From CAZMGY01 sp964565945 [NCBI: uncultured bacterium] (GTDB lineage Bacteria > GCA-001730085): a DNA stretch of 17,978 nucleotides. The stretch covers positions 1 through 17,978 of the forward strand of contig CAZMGY010000016.1 of assembly GCA_964565945.1 (NCBI GenBank). The letters run 5' to 3'. Position 1 is the first letter of the stretch; each line of letters starts with the position of its first letter. The position numbers and the translations under genes are program-made. Shown one piece after another: positions 14,978-17,978 of the stretch. Below the pieces are notes generated by a model. That model made no database searches, had not been told where the DNA came from, and was given only the letters and a program-made list of their open reading frames with translations.

Positions 14978-17900
14978 ATGTTGTTTTTTCAAAATTTTCG
15001 ATTGCTAAAGTTAGCGGTGTTTCAAATTTTTGTTTTTTCATTAGTGTTACCGCTATGCTCATGGGGGTTAGCGCCCAAATCGGAACTTGTATCCTTAGGT
15101 GGAGCCCTGCGTCAAAGGTCTCCAAAGAATCTTTTTGCTCAACCTCAAAAATCAACAAAAGTGAGTGCTGAGCTGTGGAAGGATATTGTAGAGAATAACT
15201 CTTCATGGACGGGCACGGGTGATTATGAGAACCTTCCCAATTATGACGGAGAGACGTATACAAAAGCAGGTCATAAGGATGAAAATAAATCAAAGAATCG
15301 TTATAAAAATATTCTGCCAACAGACAAATACCGTGTACGTTTAAAAAGGCTGAAAAAAAATAAGATAATTAAACCAGATGTGGATGACTATATCAATGCC
15401 AGTTATGTTCCGGATGTTGAAGGAAAGATCACTTACATTGCTACTCAAGCGCCCACGAAAGCGACTATAGATGATTTCTGGCTTATGGCTTGGGAGCAAA
15501 ACACTACCGTGATTGGAATGGTAACAGCGCTTAATGAAAAGAGGTCTGACCGGGTTGTGTCTAAGGCTGACCGCTATTGGCCAGAAAAAGTTGGAAGCAA
15601 GGAAACCCATGGCTCAATTGAAGTCACTATGCAGAAAGAAGAGCACCTGCTGGGGGGATCCGTCATCCAACGCGTCTTTCAACTAAAGGAGGCAGAGAGT
15701 GGGGCACTCCGCACGGTCGAACAATATCAATACACATCTTGGCCCGATCACGACGTACCAGCTGATTACGATACTTTTTTAGAGTACAACGAACTAGTTC
15801 AAAAAGCCAGGGCAAGATTAGGGGATAGCGGGAAGGGACTTTCCCTGGTACATTGTTCCGCTGGATGTGGTCGCACAGGCGTTTTTGTGGTCTATGACCA
15901 AGCGCTTCGATCCTTGAAGAAAGGCTTAGCCAAAGGAGCAACCCCTGAATCTGTAGTCGCGGAGATTGTTACAAGGGGGCGCGAGGCTCGTCATCTTGTG
16001 CAAAGTAAGGCGCAATACCAATTTATTTTGAAAGCTTTGCAAAAGTACTTCCAAAATGAATTACTATCTAAGCCCTGGCAAAGTGTTCCTTCTCCTGTGG
16101 GGCGGGCACCTATGCTTCCAGCTAAGCCTGCTGTCAAGAATAGTAAGCCTAGGGTTTTAGCTAGGACTGCTGTCAAGAAAAGTAACTCTGATGCTTTTAA
16201 GGAAGAAGAAGATCTCTTTGCCACTATAGGGCAGTTTTCTGATATTAAAAAACGTAGTGAAAACTGGAAGGTGACTGTCGAGGATGACTCTTTATGGCAG
16301 GGCAAGGGTGATTATGCTAATCTTACCAATAAGAGCGGAGAGGTGGATACAAAAGTAGGTCGTAAGGCGGTAAATAAACCAAGAAATCGTTATAAAGATA
16401 TTCTTCCAAATGATAGATACCGTGTAAAATTGGAAACAGGTGGGAATGACTATATCAATGCCAGTTATATTCCTGATGCTAACGGAAAGAACCTTTACAT
16501 TGCCACTCAAGCGCCCACGAAAGCGACTATAGGGGACTTCTGGCAGATGGTTTGGGAACAAAAGTCTTCCGTGATTGGAATGGTAACAAAACTTAAGGAA
16601 ATGAAGGGGGACAGACTTATGTCTAAGGCTGACCGCTATTGGCCAGAAATAACTGGAAAGAAGGAAGTCCATGGCTCACTTGAAATCACTATGCTGGACG
16701 AAACTGACATGGCGGGCGGAGCTGTTACCCACCGCACCTTTCAACTAAAGAAAATAGGGACCCAAGAGGTTCACAGGGTTGACCAATATCAATACAAAGC
16801 CTGGCCCGATCACTCCGTACCAGATAATTACGATGATTTTTCTAGCTACTACAAACTGGTTCGAGAAGCCCAGCAAAATGCAACGGTAGCGAGGGGTGAA
16901 AGTCAGCCCTACGTGGTACATTGTTCTGCTGGATGTGGTCGCACAGGCGTTTTCGTGATCTATGACCAAGCGGTTCAAGCCATAGAGAAAGGCTTAGCCG
17001 AAGGAGAAACCCCTGAATCTTTAGTTAGGGATCTTGTTAATAGGGGGCGCGAGTCTCGTTATCTTGTGCAAAGTGAGGTGCAATACCAATTTATTTTGAA
17101 ATCCTTGCAAAAGCACTTCAAAAATGAATTAATATCTAAAGAGAAGGTTAAGCCGTCTCTACAAACTTCTCAAGTGAATAAGTCTGTGCAGTCTAAGGTG
17201 GGAGCTAAGACTGAGACTCTTGCCAAGAAGGTAGAAACAGAAGATGCAGAAGATATTTATGGTGATTTTGGCGATTTTTCTCCAGGTTTGCCCGAATTAA
17301 GGCAGATGCCAAATATAACGCAAGCATTTAACTTTTTTACGGTTTCTTCTAAGAGTAAGGGGGGGCAGCTTGTTGCTAAACTGTCTAGAGAGACAGAGGT
17401 AGTAGAATCAAAGATGAAAGGTATAGCTAAGTTGGATGTGCAGACACAACTCAAAGAAACAAAAAAGCTTGCTGAAAGCACAGCGGTCCTTGTACAAAAA
17501 ACGCTTCTTGCCAAGGGAGTTGCATTACTGGAAGAATTGGATAAGGCTTTGGCGAAAGAAAAAACGCTAGCGATTATGGATCATCGAGAGCGGGTGTCAG
17601 TGAGTCTGAATGTGTCAAACAAGATTCTTGAGAATTTTGAAGATATAGACCCTCGGACGCAACGTATAGCTGTAGAGGATGCTCTTAAAATAGTCAATAG
17701 GTATGCCAAGTATTTGTCAATCAAACAAACCAGTAACACAACTAACTTTGAGGTAGAAACGTTAAGCACGAACAAAGTTGCATTGCCAACTACTAAAAAA
17801 GGAGTTAGCGTTTTAGCGAGAGTTCCTTCTAATAGCGAGGTTTTCATGATGGATAATTTATCAAATTTAGGAAAAGTTCACCAGGTTGAGATGCGGTGGG

Positions 17901-17978
17901 TTCCTTTTATTTCAACTCAGACTAAAAATTATGCCACAATCATGAAATTTGTCGCTGAATACGAATCTCACAAAGCAA
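14978..17978 (+). CDS. Secreted tandem classical protein tyrosine phosphatase, 3' end outside window
   Basis: One open frame runs from ATG 14978 to the window edge (1,000 codons, no stop). Residues 1-30 form a signal peptide ending SWG before LAPKSEL. PTP domain 1 (about 67-360) has KNRYKNILP, DYINASYV, YIATQAP, DFWLMAWEQ, DRYWPE, WPDHDVP (general acid D257), VHCSAGCGRTGVF (nucleophile C293) and the Q-loop QSKAQYQF. Domain 2 (about 430-716) repeats all of these: RNRYKDILP, DYINASYI, WPDHSVP (D611), HCSAGCGRTGVF (C649) and QSEVQYQF. These are the conserved motifs of eukaryotic-type classical PTPs, which hydrolyse phosphotyrosine in proteins, and both domains look catalytically complete. Pro/Lys-rich linkers follow each domain. 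Residues from about 780 match the repeat module of the gene at 1-3335. Bacterial relatives of this class include YopH and SptP, which are host-directed effectors. Here the signal peptide implies general export. The target is unknown. Confidence 0.92.
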   Translation, partial: MLFFQNFRLLKLAVFQIFVFSLVLPLCSWGLAPKSELVSLGGALRQRSPKNLFAQPQKSTKVSAELWKDIVENNSSWTGTGDYENLPNYDGETYTKAGHKDENKSKNRYKNILPTDKYRVRLKRLKKNKIIKPDVDDYINASYVPDVEGKITYIATQAPTKATIDDFWLMAWEQNTTVIGMVTALNEKRSDRVVSKADRYWPEKVGSKETHGSIEVTMQKEEHLLGGSVIQRVFQLKEAESGALRTVEQYQYTSWPDHDVPADYDTFLEYNELVQKARARLGDSGKGLSLVHCSAGCGRTGVFVVYDQALRSLKKGLAKGATPESVVAEIVTRGREARHLVQSKAQYQFILKALQKYFQNELLSKPWQSVPSPVGRAPMLPAKPAVKNSKPRVLARTAVKKSNSDAFKEEEDLFATIGQFSDIKKRSENWKVTVEDDSLWQGKGDYANLTNKSGEVDTKVGRKAVNKPRNRYKDILPNDRYRVKLETGGNDYINASYIPDANGKNLYIATQAPTKATIGDFWQMVWEQKSSVIGMVTKLKEMKGDRLMSKADRYWPEITGKKEVHGSLEITMLDETDMAGGAVTHRTFQLKKIGTQEVHRVDQYQYKAWPDHSVPDNYDDFSSYYKLVREAQQNATVARGESQPYVVHCSAGCGRTGVFVIYDQAVQAIEKGLAEGETPESLVRDLVNRGRESRYLVQSEVQYQFILKSLQKHFKNELISKEKVKPSLQTSQVNKSVQSKVGAKTETLAKKVETEDAEDIYGDFGDFSPGLPELRQMPNITQAFNFFTVSSKSKGGQLVAKLSRETEVVESKMKGIAKLDVQTQLKETKKLAESTAVLVQKTLLAKGVALLEELDKALAKEKTLAIMDHRERVSVSLNVSNKILENFEDIDPRTQRIAVEDALKIVNRYAKYLSIKQTSNTTNFEVETLSTNKVALPTTKKGVSVLARVPSNSEVFMMDNLSNLGKVHQVEMRWVPFISTQTKNYATIMKFVAEYESHKA
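15176..17130 (+). repeat. Tandem duplication encoding the two PTP domains, about 1.07-kb period
   Basis: Domain 1 begins at about 15176 and domain 2 at about 16265. The WPD codons are 1,062 bases apart, the P-loop cysteines 1,068 and the domain starts 1,089. Long stretches remain alike at the DNA level, for example gactatatcaatgccagtta at about 15388 and 16447, and gtgattggaatggtaaca in both. The linker is part of the unit: EEEDLFATIGQFSD before domain 2 resembles EDAEDIYGDFGDFS after it. This indicates an in-gene duplication rather than two separate acquisitions. Confidence 0.85.
17741..17978 (+). repeat. Copy 2 of the dispersed module (other copy 2607-2844)
   Basis: This in-frame block at the window edge aligns ungapped with 2607-2844 at about 85% identity by hand count. 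Upstream, at about 17318-17540, weaker similarity continues (QAFNFFTV ... LLAKGVALLEEL) with the AF...LAKGLALM units of the left gene. The end of the module is not visible. Confidence 0.9.

Noticed and set aside
14978-15070. A lipoprotein signal (LPLC) at the end of the PTP signal peptide
   Set aside because: The residue before Cys is Leu, where a lipobox needs Gly, Ala or Ser. An ordinary cleavage before LAP fits better.
1-17978. CRISPR arrays, tRNA or rRNA genes, intact insertion sequences
   Set aside because: No regularly spaced short repeats with unique spacers, no tRNA-like cloverleaf in the short intergenic gaps, and no transposase frame were found by reading both strands.

Overview
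This window looks like accessory chromosome DNA from a diderm bacterium. It mixes ordinary housekeeping genes with large, lineage-specific secreted or membrane proteins. I cannot assign the taxon firmly. The mix of an EF-P of divergent bacterial type, a lone squalene/phytoene synthase, a beta-repeat protein with periodic Trp residues, and long secreted proteins whose mature ends begin Leu-Ala-Pro would suit a candidate-phylum bacterium such as Omnitrophota. That is a low-confidence inference from memory, not a search result.

Layout. Positions 1-3335 (+) hold the 3' part of a very long, charged, internally repetitive protein whose start lies outside the window. Convergent to it is cydB-cydA (3402-5865, -), a cytochrome bd quinol oxidase with a short Q-loop. 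At 5866-5964, two core promoters that appear to overlap drive cydAB leftward and a five-gene cluster rightward. The cluster (5965-10718, +) encodes a small membrane-anchored protein, TilS (tRNA-Ile lysidine synthetase), elongation factor P, an MgtE magnesium transporter and the beta-repeat protein, and it ends in a candidate terminator. A strong sigma70-type promoter then precedes an 885-residue protein at 10939-13596 (+). That protein has a signal peptide, four membrane segments, coiled coil, a possible ubiquitin-like domain and three sets of short repeats. A squalene/phytoene synthase lies convergent to it (13614-14699, -). Next is an intergenic stretch carrying what looks like a decayed tyrosine-recombinase fragment. 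Finally, a secreted protein runs off the right edge (14978-17978+, +).

The most remarkable item is this last gene. It encodes two tandem, complete, eukaryotic-type classical protein tyrosine phosphatase (PTP) domains behind a signal peptide. Both domains keep the pTyr loop, WPD loop, P-loop cysteine and Q-loop. Eukaryotic receptor PTPs usually keep only the first domain fully active. After the PTP domains comes a C-terminal module that also occurs in the repetitive protein at 1-3335. Over 238 aligned bases the two copies match without gaps at roughly 85% identity (hand count). The two genes are therefore paralogues or share a recombining module, and the truncated left gene may also carry PTP domains upstream of the window.

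Working picture (inference): an expanding family of secreted phosphotyrosine-directed proteins, with a membrane protein of similar style nearby, embedded among core genes for respiration, translation and Mg2+ transport. Nothing in the window shows the secretion route, the target or a matching tyrosine kinase.
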